64,000 nucleotides of DNA from CAIWHR01 sp040007035 (GTDB taxonomy: Bacteria > Pseudomonadota > Gammaproteobacteria > Burkholderiales > Casimicrobiaceae). This document shows, piece by piece, positions 35,920-45,190 of this stretch (positions are counted from its first letter, which is position 1; every line of letters starts with the position of its first letter). The stretch is from positions 6,949 through 70,948 of the forward strand of contig JBDTVU010000004.1 in NCBI GenBank assembly GCA_040007035.1, given 5' to 3'. The notes beneath the pieces are model-generated. The model searched no databases. It saw only the letters and a list, made by a program, of their open reading frames with translations, and had not been told where the DNA came from. The position numbers were made by a program, and so were the translations under genes.

Positions 35920-37854
35920 ATGCTCTTTCCAACGCGTTTCGACGTAATCGTCGTCGGTGGCGGCCACGCCGGCACGGAGGCGGCGCTCGCGTCGGCGCGG
36001 ATGGGGCGCAAGACGCTGCTGCTGACCCACAACATAGAAACGCTGGGCCAGATGTCGTGCAATCCGTCGATCGGCGGGATCGGCAAGGGCCATCTCGTCC
36101 GCGAGGTCGATGCGATGGGCGGCGCAATGGCGATCGCCACCGACGAGTCCGGCATCCAGTTCCGGATCCTCAACGGCAGCAGGGGCGCGGCGGTCCGTGC
36201 GACGCGCGCGCAGGCCGACCGGATCCTGTACAAGCAGGCGATCCGCGGCCGGCTCGAAACGCAACCCAACCTGACGCTGTTCCAGCAGGCGGTCGACGAC
36301 CTCACGCTCGACGGCGACGGCGCTGACGCGCGCGTCACCGGTGTCGTCACGCAGATCGGTTTGCGTTTCGAAGCCGACGCCGTCGTGCTGACCACCGGCA
36401 CCTTCCTGTCGGGGCTCATCCACATCGGCCTCGAGCACTACGAGGCGGGCCGCGCGGGCGACCCGCCGGCGAAGAGGCTCGGCGCGCGATTGCGCGAACT
36501 CGATTTGCCGGCCGGGCGCCTGAAGACGGGAACGCCGCCGCGGCTCGACGGCCGCACGATCGACTTCTCGCTGCTCGAAACGCAGCCCGGCGACGACCCG
36601 GTGCCGGTGTTCAGCTTCATCGGCACGCGCGAGATGCATCCGCGCCAGGTGCCGTGCTGGATCACGCACACCAACGAGCGCACGCACGAGATCATCCGCG
36701 GCGGGCTCGATCGCTCGCCGCTGTTCACCGGGGTCATCAAGGGCGTCGGTCCGCGGTACTGCCCGTCGATCGAGGACAAGGTCGTGCGTTTCGCCGACCG
36801 CGCGAGCCATCAGATCTTCCTCGAGCCCGAAGGACTGACGACGACCGAGATCTATCCGAACGGAATCTCGACGTCGCTGCCGTTCGACGTGCAGTTGGCA
36901 CTCGTGCGGTCGATGAAGGGCTGCGAGCACGCGCACGTGCTGCGTCCGGGCTACTCGATCGAATACGATTATTTCGATCCGCGCGCGCTGAAGTCGACGC
37001 TGGAAACGAAGGCGATCCGCGGCCTCTTCTTTGCCGGGCAGATCAACGGCACCACCGGTTACGAGGAAGCGGCGGCGCAGGGAGTCCTCGCCGGCATCAA
37101 CGCCGGCCGTTTCGTCGCCGGCGACGCCGGATGGTCGCCGCGGCGCGACGAGGCGTATCTGGGTGTGCTCGTCGACGACCTCATCACGCGCGGCGTCTCC
37201 GAGCCGTACCGGATGTTCACGTCGCGCGCCGAATACAGGTTGCAATTGCGCGAGGACAACGCCGACCTGCGTCTGACCGAAGCGGGACGCGCGCTCGGCG
37301 TCGTCGACGACGCGCGATGGGATGCGTTTGCACGCAAGCGCGACGCCGTCGCGCAGGAGATGGAGCGGCTGAAGTCGACGTACGTGAACCCGAACGTCGT
37401 CGCTGCGCACGACGCGCTGCGCGTGCTCGGGCAGACCATCGAGCGCGAATACTCGCTCGCCGAGCTGCTGCGCCGTCCCGACGTCACCTACGCGGCGCTG
37501 TCGACGCTGCCGGCGGCCGGCGCCACGGTGATCGACGCCGACGTCGCCGCGCAGGTCGAGATCGCGACCAAGTACGCCGGCTACATCGAGCGTCAGCACG
37601 GCGAGGTCGCGCGCCGTCGCGCGCAGGATGACGAGTCGCTGCCGGCGGACCTCGATTACCGGACGGTGCGCGGGCTGTCGACCGAAGTGCAGCAGAAATT
37701 GAACCTGCACCGGCCGGAAACGATCGGGCAGGCGTCGCGGATCTCCGGGATCACGCCGGCGGCGATCGCGCTCCTGCTCGTGCATCTGAAGCGCGGTTTC
37801 GGCGCGCCCGCGACCGGTGGCGACGGCGCGCCCGTCGCGCGCCGCACGGCATGA
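35920..37854 (+). CDS. mnmG: tRNA uridine modification enzyme MnmG (GidA)
   Basis: MnmG is the FAD-dependent partner of MnmE in making the xm5U34 modification. The 644-residue protein has the FAD-binding start VIVVGGGHAGTEAALASARMG and the family blocks NPSIGGIGKGHLVREVDAMGG and GLFFAGQINGTTGYEEAAAQG. It ends with a helical C-terminal domain that contacts MnmE. The ATG at 35920 is preceded by an AT-rich stretch (TTTTCTTAATAAAATC) without a clear Shine-Dalgarno site. Its stop overlaps the rsmG start as ATGA. Confidence 0.97.
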   Translation: MLFPTRFDVIVVGGGHAGTEAALASARMGRKTLLLTHNIETLGQMSCNPSIGGIGKGHLVREVDAMGGAMAIATDESGIQFRILNGSRGAAVRATRAQADRILYKQAIRGRLETQPNLTLFQQAVDDLTLDGDGADARVTGVVTQIGLRFEADAVVLTTGTFLSGLIHIGLEHYEAGRAGDPPAKRLGARLRELDLPAGRLKTGTPPRLDGRTIDFSLLETQPGDDPVPVFSFIGTREMHPRQVPCWITHTNERTHEIIRGGLDRSPLFTGVIKGVGPRYCPSIEDKVVRFADRASHQIFLEPEGLTTTEIYPNGISTSLPFDVQLALVRSMKGCEHAHVLRPGYSIEYDYFDPRALKSTLETKAIRGLFFAGQINGTTGYEEAAAQGVLAGINAGRFVAGDAGWSPRRDEAYLGVLVDDLITRGVSEPYRMFTSRAEYRLQLREDNADLRLTEAGRALGVVDDARWDAFARKRDAVAQEMERLKSTYVNPNVVAAHDALRVLGQTIEREYSLAELLRRPDVTYAALSTLPAAGATVIDADVAAQVEIATKYAGYIERQHGEVARRRAQDDESLPADLDYRTVRGLSTEVQQKLNLHRPETIGQASRISGITPAAIALLLVHLKRGFGAPATGGDGAPVARRTA

Positions 37855-38495
37855 TCGCCGCGCTCGATCTCGACGACGCGCTGGCAGCGCTCGCCGCGGG
37901 TGGCGTGACGCTGCCGGAGGGCGCGCCGGCGAACATCGCCGCCTGGCTCGCGCTGCTCGCGAAGTGGAACCGCACGCACAATCTGACGGCGATCCGCGAT
38001 CCCGAGCGGATGATCACGCACCATGTGCTCGACGCGCTCTGCGTCCTGCCGCAGCTTCCCGCGCGCCGCGCTCTCTCGGTGCTCGACGTCGGCAGCGGCG
38101 GCGGCGTGCCCGGCCTGCTGCTCGCGATCGCGCGCCCGGAGTGGCGCGTCGTCGTGCTCGACAGCAATCACAAGAAGGGCGCGTTCCTGCAGCAGGCGAT
38201 CATCGAGCTCGCGCTCGCGAACGCCGAGGCGGTCACCGCGAGGGTCGAGGACTACGTGCCGGCGGCGCCATTCGACGTCGTGATCTCGCGCGCGTTCTCC
38301 GACCTCGCGTCGTTCGTCGACGCGGGCGCGCGGCACCTGGTGCCCGGCGGCCTGCTGGTCGCGATGAAGGGCGTGTATCCCGACGAGGAGATCGCGCATC
38401 TGCCGGCGGGTTTCCGCGTGAAGTCGGCGCTGGCGCTCAAGGTGCCGGGGCTCGACGCCGAACGCCATCTCATCGTCATGGAGCGCAGCGAATGA
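37851..38495 (+). CDS. rsmG: 16S rRNA (guanine-527-N7)-methyltransferase RsmG (GidB)
   Basis: RsmG methylates G527 of 16S rRNA; loss of it is known to cause low-level streptomycin resistance. The 214-residue protein has the family motif WNRTHNLTAIRDPERMITHHVLD and the SAM site LDVGSGGGVPGLLLAIARP, then VVLDSNHKKGAFLQQA. The ATGA overlap with mnmG and the following parA-parB match the classical origin-proximal gid-par cluster. Confidence 0.96.
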   Translation: MIAALDLDDALAALAAGGVTLPEGAPANIAAWLALLAKWNRTHNLTAIRDPERMITHHVLDALCVLPQLPARRALSVLDVGSGGGVPGLLLAIARPEWRVVVLDSNHKKGAFLQQAIIELALANAEAVTARVEDYVPAAPFDVVISRAFSDLASFVDAGARHLVPGGLLVAMKGVYPDEEIAHLPAGFRVKSALALKVPGLDAERHLIVMERSE

Positions 38496-38563
38496 CGCCC
38501 CGCCCGACGACACGCCGTTGCGCAGTGCGCACGCGATAACGAAGCAGATCCGGAGCTCGATCG

Positions 38564-39394
<831 letters not shown>

Positions 39395-39419
39395 CCGGCC
39401 GCCGGAACGGAGAACCACG

Positions 39420-40274
39420 ATGATCCGACCCAAGGGCCTCGGTCGCGGCCTTGACGCACTGCTGTCGCCCGCTGGCGAGGCGAGCTCGAAGGATTCGCTG
39501 CAGATGCTCGCGATCGACCGGTTGAAGCCGGGCAGGTACCAGCCGCGGACGAAGATGGACGAGGCGTCACTCGACGACCTCGCGGCGTCGATCCGCGAGC
39601 AGGGCGTGATGCAGCCGATCCTCGTGCGCCCGGTCGACGGCGCGCGCTTCGAGATCATCGCCGGCGAGCGTCGCTGGCGCGCGGCGCAGCGCGCGGGACT
39701 CTCCGAGGTGCCCGCGCTGGTGAAGACGGTTCCCGATCAGGCGGCGCTGGCACTCGCGCTGATCGAGAACATCCAGCGCGAGGACCTGAACCCGCTCGAG
39801 GAAGCGCAGGGGCTGCAGCGGCTGATCGACGAGTTCGGGCTGACGCACGACGCGGCGGCGAAGGCGGTCGGCCGGTCGCGCAGCGCGGTGACCAACCTGC
39901 TGCGCCTGCGCGAGCTCGCGAAGCCGGTGCAGGAGTGGCTGCTCGGCGGGAAGATCGACATGGGCCACGCGCGCGCGCTCCTCGGCCTCGCGACAGGGCA
40001 GCAGACGGCGGCGGCGGCGCGCATCGTCGCGCAGGGACTGTCGGTGCGGGAAACCGAGCGGCTCGTCCACGCGCTTGCGCACCCGCGCGCGGGCAACAAG
40101 CCGAAGCGGGCCGCCCGCGCGGCCGACCCGGACCTCGCGCGACTGACCGAGGAACTGGCGGAAGCGCTTGGCGCGAAGGTGGCGATCGAGCCGAAGAAGG
40201 GCGGCGCCGGGCGCGTGGTGATCAGCTACGCGAGCCTCGATCAGCTCGACGGCATCCTCGCCAAGCTGCGCTAG
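39420..40274 (+). CDS. parB: Chromosome partitioning protein ParB
   Basis: ParB is the CTPase clamp that loads at parS and spreads along DNA. The 284-residue protein has the N-terminal ParA-contacting segment with basic residues (RPKGLGRGLDALL), the ParB N domain (LKPGRYQPRTKMDEASLDDLAASIREQG), the CTP-binding GERRWRAAQRAG motif (C motif 2), a helix-turn-helix (THDAAAKAVGRSRSAVTNLLRL) and a C-terminal dimerisation region. Its target sites are at 35516 and 35779. The ATG at 39420 follows GGAG at a usual distance. Confidence 0.96.
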   Translation: MIRPKGLGRGLDALLSPAGEASSKDSLQMLAIDRLKPGRYQPRTKMDEASLDDLAASIREQGVMQPILVRPVDGARFEIIAGERRWRAAQRAGLSEVPALVKTVPDQAALALALIENIQREDLNPLEEAQGLQRLIDEFGLTHDAAAKAVGRSRSAVTNLLRLRELAKPVQEWLLGGKIDMGHARALLGLATGQQTAAAARIVAQGLSVRETERLVHALAHPRAGNKPKRAARAADPDLARLTEELAEALGAKVAIEPKKGGAGRVVISYASLDQLDGILAKLR

Positions 40275-40293
40275 CGCCGCCGCGCGAAACCGC

Positions 40294-40800
40294 TCAGCCG
40301 AGCTGGCGGAGCATCGTCTCCGCGTCGGACACTTCGAACTTGCCGGGCGCTTCGATGTTCAGCGTCTTCACGACGCCGTCGTCGACCAGCATCGAGAACC
40401 GTTGGCAGCGCACGCCCATCCCGCGCGCGACAAGGTCGAGCTCGAGGCCGAGCGCCTTGCTGTACGCGGCGCTGCCGTCGCCCATCATCCGAACTTTGCC
40501 GCCGGTCTTCTGGTCGCGTGCCCACGCGCCCATCACGAACGCGTCGTTGACCGACATGCAGATCACTTCGGCCACACCCTTCGCTTTCAGCTTGTCGATG
40601 TTGGCGACGTAGCTCGGCACGTGCTTCGCCGAGCACGTCGGCGTGAACGCGCCGGGCAGCCCGAAGATCACGACCTTCCTGCCTTTGGTCAGCGTGTCCA
40701 TCGCAAACGAGTTCGGGCCGACGCTACAGCCGTTGCCTTCGACCTCGACGTACTCCGACAGTGCGCCTGCGGGCAGCGTATCGCCAACCTTGATCGTCAT
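40294..40800 (-). CDS. Peroxiredoxin, Prx5 type
   Basis: A thiol peroxidase that reduces hydrogen peroxide and organic peroxides. The 168-residue protein has the Prx5 active-site segment FGLPGAFTPTCSAKHVPSYV, with peroxidatic Cys56, and the family arginine/aromatic residues later (GVRCQRFSMLV). The ATG at 40798-40800 has GGAG nearby upstream. A longer frame to 40851 adds an unrelated leader. It is convergent with parB (19 bp between stops). No glutaredoxin domain or resolving partner is fused to it. Confidence 0.9.
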   Translation of the reverse strand: MTIKVGDTLPAGALSEYVEVEGNGCSVGPNSFAMDTLTKGRKVVIFGLPGAFTPTCSAKHVPSYVANIDKLKAKGVAEVICMSVNDAFVMGAWARDQKTGGKVRMMGDGSAAYSKALGLELDLVARGMGVRCQRFSMLVDDGVVKTLNIEAPGKFEVSDAETMLRQLG

Positions 40801-40942
40801 GGAATCTCCTTGCGGTTCGTTCGGAAAGGGAGATGCGGAGAATCGCAGCACTGCGCACGAAATTCAACCCCACCTCTGGACGGGTCGGGGCCAACAGGGG
40901 TAGCGTTGCCGGCTCGGCTCGACACCCTGGGGAGGCTTCGCC

Positions 40943-42076
40943 ATGGCCACGCGCACGAAGGCGGCCGCGTCACGCAACACCGTGCTGTTGATCGCGACCC
41001 GCAAGGGATTGTGGACGCTGGCCGGCGATGCCGCACGCCGAAACTGGAAGCTCGCCGGTCCGCATTTCCTCGGCCACATCGTCCACCATGCCGTGCTCGA
41101 TCCGCGCGACGGCAAGACGTTGCTGGCCGCCGCACGGACCGGCCACCTCGGGCCGACGATCTTCCGCTCGACCGACCGCGGTCGGTCGTGGAAGGAAGCT
41201 GCGCGACCGCCGGCATTCCGCGAGGGCAGCGGCCGCACCGTCGACCACACGTTCTGGCTGACGCCCGGGCACGCGTCCGAGCGCGGCGTCTGGTATGCCG
41301 GGACGTCGCCGCAGGGACTCTTCCGCTCGACCGACGGCGGCGTCACCTGGGCGGCGGTGGCCGGTTTCAACGATCACCCGAAGCGCAAGGCCTGGTGCAA
41401 CAACGACGAGGACGGCACGCCCGATGGCGCGAAGCTGCATTCGGTCGTCGTCGATCCCCGCGACGCGGCGCACCTGTACGTCAGCATGTCCAGCGGCGGG
41501 ACGTTCGAATCGGTCGATGGCGGCGCCGACTGGCGGCCGTTGAACCGCGGCGTCAAGGCCGACTTCCAGCCCGATCCCGATCCGGAGTTCGGGCACGACC
41601 CGCATTGCCTGCGCATCGCGCCGACGGCGCCGGATCGGCTCTACCAGCAGAACCACTGCGGGATCTTCCGGCTCGACCGGCCGGCCGAGCGGTGGACCGA
41701 CATCGGCGCATCGATGCCGAAGTCGGTCGGCCCGATCGGCTTTCCGCTGGTCGTCCATCCGCACGATGCGGATACGCTGTGGGTGTTCCCGATGGACGGA
41801 TCGAGCGTCTGGCCGCGGGTCTCGCCCGGGGGGCGTCCAGCCGTGTACCGGTCGGTCAACGGCGGGCGGACGTGGCAGCGGCAGGCGACCGGCTTGCCGG
41901 CGGCGCAGGCGTGGTGGACGGTCAAGCGGCAGGCTATGACCGCCGACCGCGCGTCTGCAGTGGGCGTTTACTTCGGGACCACGAGCGGCGAGCTCTGGGG
42001 CAGCCGCGACGAAGGCCGGACATGGAAATGCCTCGCCCGAAACCTGCCCCACATCTACGCGGTCGAGGTGGCGTGA
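40943..42076 (+). CDS. BNR-repeat beta-propeller protein
   Basis: A 377-residue protein with five Asp-box (BNR) motifs of the SxDxGxxW type: STDRGRSW, STDGGVTW, SVDGGADW, SVNGGRTW and SRDEGRTW. They are spaced through the sequence as in a six- or seven-bladed propeller of the sialidase/HCF136/Vps10 superfamily. No signal peptide is seen, so it is probably cytoplasmic and unlikely to be a real sialidase. The catalytic arginine triad and FRIP motif of sialidases are not apparent. Its stop overlaps the start of a ubiquitin-fold gene, so the two are coupled. Function unknown. Confidence 0.85.
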   Translation: MATRTKAAASRNTVLLIATRKGLWTLAGDAARRNWKLAGPHFLGHIVHHAVLDPRDGKTLLAAARTGHLGPTIFRSTDRGRSWKEAARPPAFREGSGRTVDHTFWLTPGHASERGVWYAGTSPQGLFRSTDGGVTWAAVAGFNDHPKRKAWCNNDEDGTPDGAKLHSVVVDPRDAAHLYVSMSSGGTFESVDGGADWRPLNRGVKADFQPDPDPEFGHDPHCLRIAPTAPDRLYQQNHCGIFRLDRPAERWTDIGASMPKSVGPIGFPLVVHPHDADTLWVFPMDGSSVWPRVSPGGRPAVYRSVNGGRTWQRQATGLPAAQAWWTVKRQAMTADRASAVGVYFGTTSGELWGSRDEGRTWKCLARNLPHIYAVEVA

Positions 42077-42384
42077 CCGGCGCGGCACGTGCACGCGGCG
42101 CGCGCGCCGCGACGCGCGTGCGGATCCCGGGCCTGCTGCGCTCGTACACCGGCGGCGCGGAGGTCGTCGATGTCGAGTTGGCCGGCGCCGCGCCTTCGGT
42201 CGCCGACGCGCTCGCGGCTCTCGACGCACGCTATCCGGGACTCGCGTTCCGGCTCGTCGACGAGCAGCACGCGATCCGGCCGCACATCAAGCTTTTCGTC
42301 GACCGGGCGATCGCCCGCGACTTGGCCGAGCCGATCCCGCGCGGGGCGGAACTGATGATCGTCGGCGCGCTTTCGGGCGGCTGA
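42073..42384 (+). CDS. MoaD/ThiS-family ubiquitin-fold protein
   Basis: A 103-residue small beta-grasp protein. It shows RIPGLLRSYTGGAEVVDVEL, then SVADALAALDARYPGLAFRL, then a C-terminal PRGAELMIVGALSGG. This order and the terminal Gly-Gly fit MoaD/ThiS proteins, whose C-terminal Gly is thiocarboxylated as a sulfur carrier. The GTG start overlaps the propeller stop (GTGA), so expression is coupled. No E1-like MoeB/ThiF, MoaE or ThiG gene is nearby, so it is neither a normal molybdopterin nor thiamine locus. Whether it acts as a sulfur carrier, a protein modifier or a structural partner of the propeller is open. Confidence 0.8.
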   Translation: MTGAARARGARAATRVRIPGLLRSYTGGAEVVDVELAGAAPSVADALAALDARYPGLAFRLVDEQHAIRPHIKLFVDRAIARDLAEPIPRGAELMIVGALSGG

Positions 42385-42456
42385 CCAAATCGCCGAGCGG
42401 TCGCTGCGGCCGTTGCAACACCGCCGGCGTGGCTGCGCTGCGACGCACCATTTTCG

Positions 42457-42486
42457 TTGCGGGCCACAGGGGGAAACCGCTATAAT
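42457..42486 (+). promoter_or_regulatory. Promoter of the atp operon
   Basis: TTGCGG (42457-42462), an 18 bp spacer and a perfect TATAAT (42481-42486) precede atpI. The expected transcription start is near 42493, which rules out the TTG at 42495 as translation start and favours the GTG at 42543. Confidence 0.7.
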
Positions 42487-42542
42487 CCGGCGGTTTGCTT
42501 CTGCCGGCCGTGCCCCGGGTTTCAGGGGTTGCGCCGCGCCGG

Positions 42543-42923
42543 GTGATCCCTCCGCTCAAGTCGAAACCGTTCCGCACCGTCTTCCGATGGCAGGCGATCG
42601 TCACGCTGGCGATTGCGGCGATCGCCGGCGTCTGGGCCGGGGGGCACGGGGCGCTGTCGGCGGGGCTGGGCGGGATCGTGAACCTCTCGGCCGGCGTGGT
42701 GTTCGCGTTCGTGCTGCAGGTGTCGCTCGGCGACGGGTTGCCGCGCGGGGCGGGACCGCCGCTCATCGCGATGTTCCGGGCGGAGGCGGCCAAGGTGATG
42801 GCGATCCTCGGCCAGTTGTGGCTGGTGCTGTCGACGTACAAGGACATCGTGCCAGCGGCGTTCTTCACCGCCTTCGTCGCCACGGTGATCGTGTTCAGCA
42901 TGGCGTTTTTCGTTCGCGACTAG
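42543..42923 (+). CDS. atpI: ATP synthase accessory protein AtpI
   Basis: AtpI is a small membrane protein that helps assemble the c ring. The 126-residue product has four hydrophobic segments: WQAIVTLAIAAIAGVWAG, ALSAGLGGIVNLSAGVVFAF, MAILGQLWLVLS and AAFFTAFVATVIVFSMAFF. This is the pattern of the AtpI/UncI family. Several non-ATG starts are possible. GTG at 42543 is chosen because it lies about 50 bases behind the promoter; GTG at 42510 would add 11 codons. It leads the atpIBEFHAGDC operon. Confidence 0.85.
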   Translation: MIPPLKSKPFRTVFRWQAIVTLAIAAIAGVWAGGHGALSAGLGGIVNLSAGVVFAFVLQVSLGDGLPRGAGPPLIAMFRAEAAKVMAILGQLWLVLSTYKDIVPAAFFTAFVATVIVFSMAFFVRD

Positions 42924-42941
42924 GGTTCGAGGATTGAGTCG

Positions 42942-43751
42942 ATGGCTGCCGGCACCGAACTGACCCCCACCGAATACATCCAGCATCACCTGACGTTCCT
43001 CGCCAGGCCGGTGGCCGCGGAAGGCGGCTTCTGGACGCTGCACTGGGACACGCTGCTGACGACGCTCTTCGTCGGCGGCCTCGTCTTCGGCTTCCTCTGG
43101 CTCGTCACCCGCAAGGCGGTCGCCGGCGTGCCGTCGAAGAAGCAGGCGTTCGTCGAGCTCTGCGTCGACTTCGTCAACGAGCAGGTCAAGGGCATCTACC
43201 ACGGCGAGAGCAAGGTGGTGGCGCCGATCGCGCTGACGACGTTCGTGCTGGTGCTGTTCCTCAACGCGATGGACTTCCTGCCGGTCGACATCATGTCGTG
43301 GCTGTACGAGCACGTGCTGCACCAGCACTTCTGGCGTGGTGTGCCCACGGCCGACGTCAACACCACGTTCGCGCTCGCGCTGTCGGTGTTCGGGCTGATG
43401 ATCTTCTACAGCATCAAGGTGAAGGGTCTCGGCGGCTGGATCCACGAGCTGTTCTGCTCGCCGTTCGGCGGGAGCCCGCTGCTGTGGCCGTTCAACCTGC
43501 TGTTCAACGCCGTCGAGTACCTGTCGAAGCCGCTGTCGCACTCGCTGCGGCTGTACGGCAACATGTACGCCGGCGAAATCATCTTCATGCTGCTCGGGCT
43601 ATGGGCCGCCACTGGCATCGTCGGCGTCGTGCTGGGCGGGGTGCTGAACCTCGGCTGGTCGATCTTCCACATCCTGATCGTCGCGCTGCAGGCCTACATC
43701 TTCATGATGCTGACCATCGTCTACATCTCGATGGCGCACGAGCATCACTGA
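42942..43751 (+). CDS. atpB: F-type ATP synthase subunit a
   Basis: Subunit a forms the two proton half-channels against the c ring. The 269-residue protein has several membrane helices, and the essential arginine lies in SLRLYGNMYAGEIIFML. The C-terminal helix LIVALQAYIFMMLTIVYISMAHEHH carries the usual conserved polar residues. The N-terminus is predicted to face the periplasm. It starts 18 bp after atpI. Confidence 0.95.
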   Translation: MAAGTELTPTEYIQHHLTFLARPVAAEGGFWTLHWDTLLTTLFVGGLVFGFLWLVTRKAVAGVPSKKQAFVELCVDFVNEQVKGIYHGESKVVAPIALTTFVLVLFLNAMDFLPVDIMSWLYEHVLHQHFWRGVPTADVNTTFALALSVFGLMIFYSIKVKGLGGWIHELFCSPFGGSPLLWPFNLLFNAVEYLSKPLSHSLRLYGNMYAGEIIFMLLGLWAATGIVGVVLGGVLNLGWSIFHILIVALQAYIFMMLTIVYISMAHEHH

Positions 43752-43800
43752 CCGTTCCGCCTCGTTCCAACGTCCAACCCCGTTCACGAAAGGAAAACAA

Positions 43801-44076
43801 ATGGACCCGAAGATTCAACTGCTGGCGATGATCCAGGCCAACACCGCCATCGGCATCGGCCTCATCATCGGCCTCGGCGCGCTCGGCGCCTGCGTCGGCG
43901 TCGGCATCATGTGCTCGCGCTTCCTCGAAGGCGCGGCGCGGCAGCCGGAGCTGATGCCGCAACTGCAGGCCAAGGTGTTCCTGCTGCTCGGCCTGATCGA
44001 CGCGTCGTTCATCATCGGCGTCGGCCTCGCGATGCTGTTCGCGTTCGGCAACCCGCTGCTCGCGGTCGTCAAGTAA
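43801..44076 (+). CDS. atpE: F-type ATP synthase subunit c
   Basis: The c subunit forms the rotating ring. The 91-residue hairpin has a Gly-rich first helix (AIGIGLIIGLGALGACVGVG), the polar loop RQPEL, and the second helix LLLGLIDASFIIGVGLAMLF, with D67 as the proton-binding carboxylate. No sodium-type signature is seen, so proton coupling is expected. A good AAGGA site precedes the ATG. Confidence 0.95.
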   Translation: MDPKIQLLAMIQANTAIGIGLIIGLGALGACVGVGIMCSRFLEGAARQPELMPQLQAKVFLLLGLIDASFIIGVGLAMLFAFGNPLLAVVK

Positions 44077-44112
44077 GGCCTCCCGCGCAACTCACACTGC
44101 CAGGGAGCAGCC

Positions 44113-44583
44113 ATGAACATCAACCTGACGCTGCTGATGCAGGCCGCCGCGTTCGCGGCCTTCATCTGGTTCACGGCGAAATTCGTGTGGCCGCCGCTGA
44201 TGCGCGCCATCGAGACCCGCCAGAAGCAGATCGCCGACGGCCTGGCCGCCGGCGAGCAGGGCAAGCAGAGCCTCGCCAGCGCCGAGAAGCGCATCACCGA
44301 CATGCTCGACGAGGCCAAGGCGCGCTCGCACGACATCATCGCCCAGGGCGAGAAACTGAAGAGCGAGACGGTCGACGCCGCGAAAGCCGAGGCGAAGGCC
44401 GAGGCCGACCGCATCCTCGCCGCGGCCAAGGCCGAGATCCAGCAGGAGGTCTCCCGGGCGAAGGAGTCGCTGCGCAACCAGGTCGCCGATCTCGCCGTCG
44501 CCGGCGCGACGAAGATCCTGAAGCGCGAAGTCGACGCCAAGGCGCATGCCGACCTCCTCGCCGCGATCCGGCAGGAACTGTAG
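44113..44583 (+). CDS. atpF: F-type ATP synthase subunit b
   Basis: Subunit b is the peripheral stalk that holds F1 to subunit a. The 156-residue protein has one N-terminal membrane helix (LLMQAAAFAAFIWFTAKFVWPPL). A long charged, Ala/Lys/Glu-rich helix follows, ending in DLAVAGATKILKREVDAKAHADLL, which contacts delta. Only one b gene is present, so it forms a homodimer. Confidence 0.94.
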   Translation: MNINLTLLMQAAAFAAFIWFTAKFVWPPLMRAIETRQKQIADGLAAGEQGKQSLASAEKRITDMLDEAKARSHDIIAQGEKLKSETVDAAKAEAKAEADRILAAAKAEIQQEVSRAKESLRNQVADLAVAGATKILKREVDAKAHADLLAAIRQEL

Positions 44584-44595
44584 GCGGAGCCCGCG

Positions 44596-45132
44596 ATGGC
44601 CGAACTGACGACGATCGCCCGTCCCTACGCGGAAGCCGCGTTCCGGCTCGCCCGCGACCAGCACGCGCTGCCGGCGTGGTCGGAGATGCTGCAGTTCGTC
44701 AGCGCCGTGGTCGCCGATCCGCGGATGGCGGCAGCACTCGACGACCCGAAGGCGACCGCCGCCGACAAGGAAGCGCGGCTGCTGGGCGTCTGCGGTGACC
44801 GCCTCGACCCGCTGGGACGCAACTTCGTCCGGGTGCTGGTCGCCGGCGACCGCGTCGGCGTCGTGGCGCAGATCGCGGCGCTGTTCGACGCATTGAAGAA
44901 CGACGCCGAGGGCGTGGCGAAGGCGACCATCGAGTCCGCGTTCCCGCTGACCGACGCGCAGGTGGCCGAGCTGAAGTCGGCGCTGGAGAAGCGCTTCGGC
45001 AAGCGGATCGACGCCACCGTCAGCGTCCTGCCGGCGCTGATCGGCGGCGCCCGGGTGAGCGTCGGCGACACGGTGATCGACGGCTCGGTCGCGGCGCAGC
45101 TCGACGCGATGGCGAACCATTTGCGGGCCTGA
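44596..45132 (+). CDS. atpH: F-type ATP synthase subunit delta
   Basis: Subunit delta links the b stalk to the top of F1. The 178-residue protein has the N-terminal helical bundle (TIARPYAEAAFRLARDQHAL) and the C-terminal block LKSALEKRFGKRIDATVSVLPALIGGARVSVGDTVIDGSVAAQL, the family's conserved end. It starts 12 bp after atpF. Confidence 0.94.
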   Translation: MAELTTIARPYAEAAFRLARDQHALPAWSEMLQFVSAVVADPRMAAALDDPKATAADKEARLLGVCGDRLDPLGRNFVRVLVAGDRVGVVAQIAALFDALKNDAEGVAKATIESAFPLTDAQVAELKSALEKRFGKRIDATVSVLPALIGGARVSVGDTVIDGSVAAQLDAMANHLRA

Positions 45133-45190
45133 TTCTCAATCTACGGTGGCGCCGGCGGCAGGCGCGCCCGGTGCGACGCGAGGAACCATC

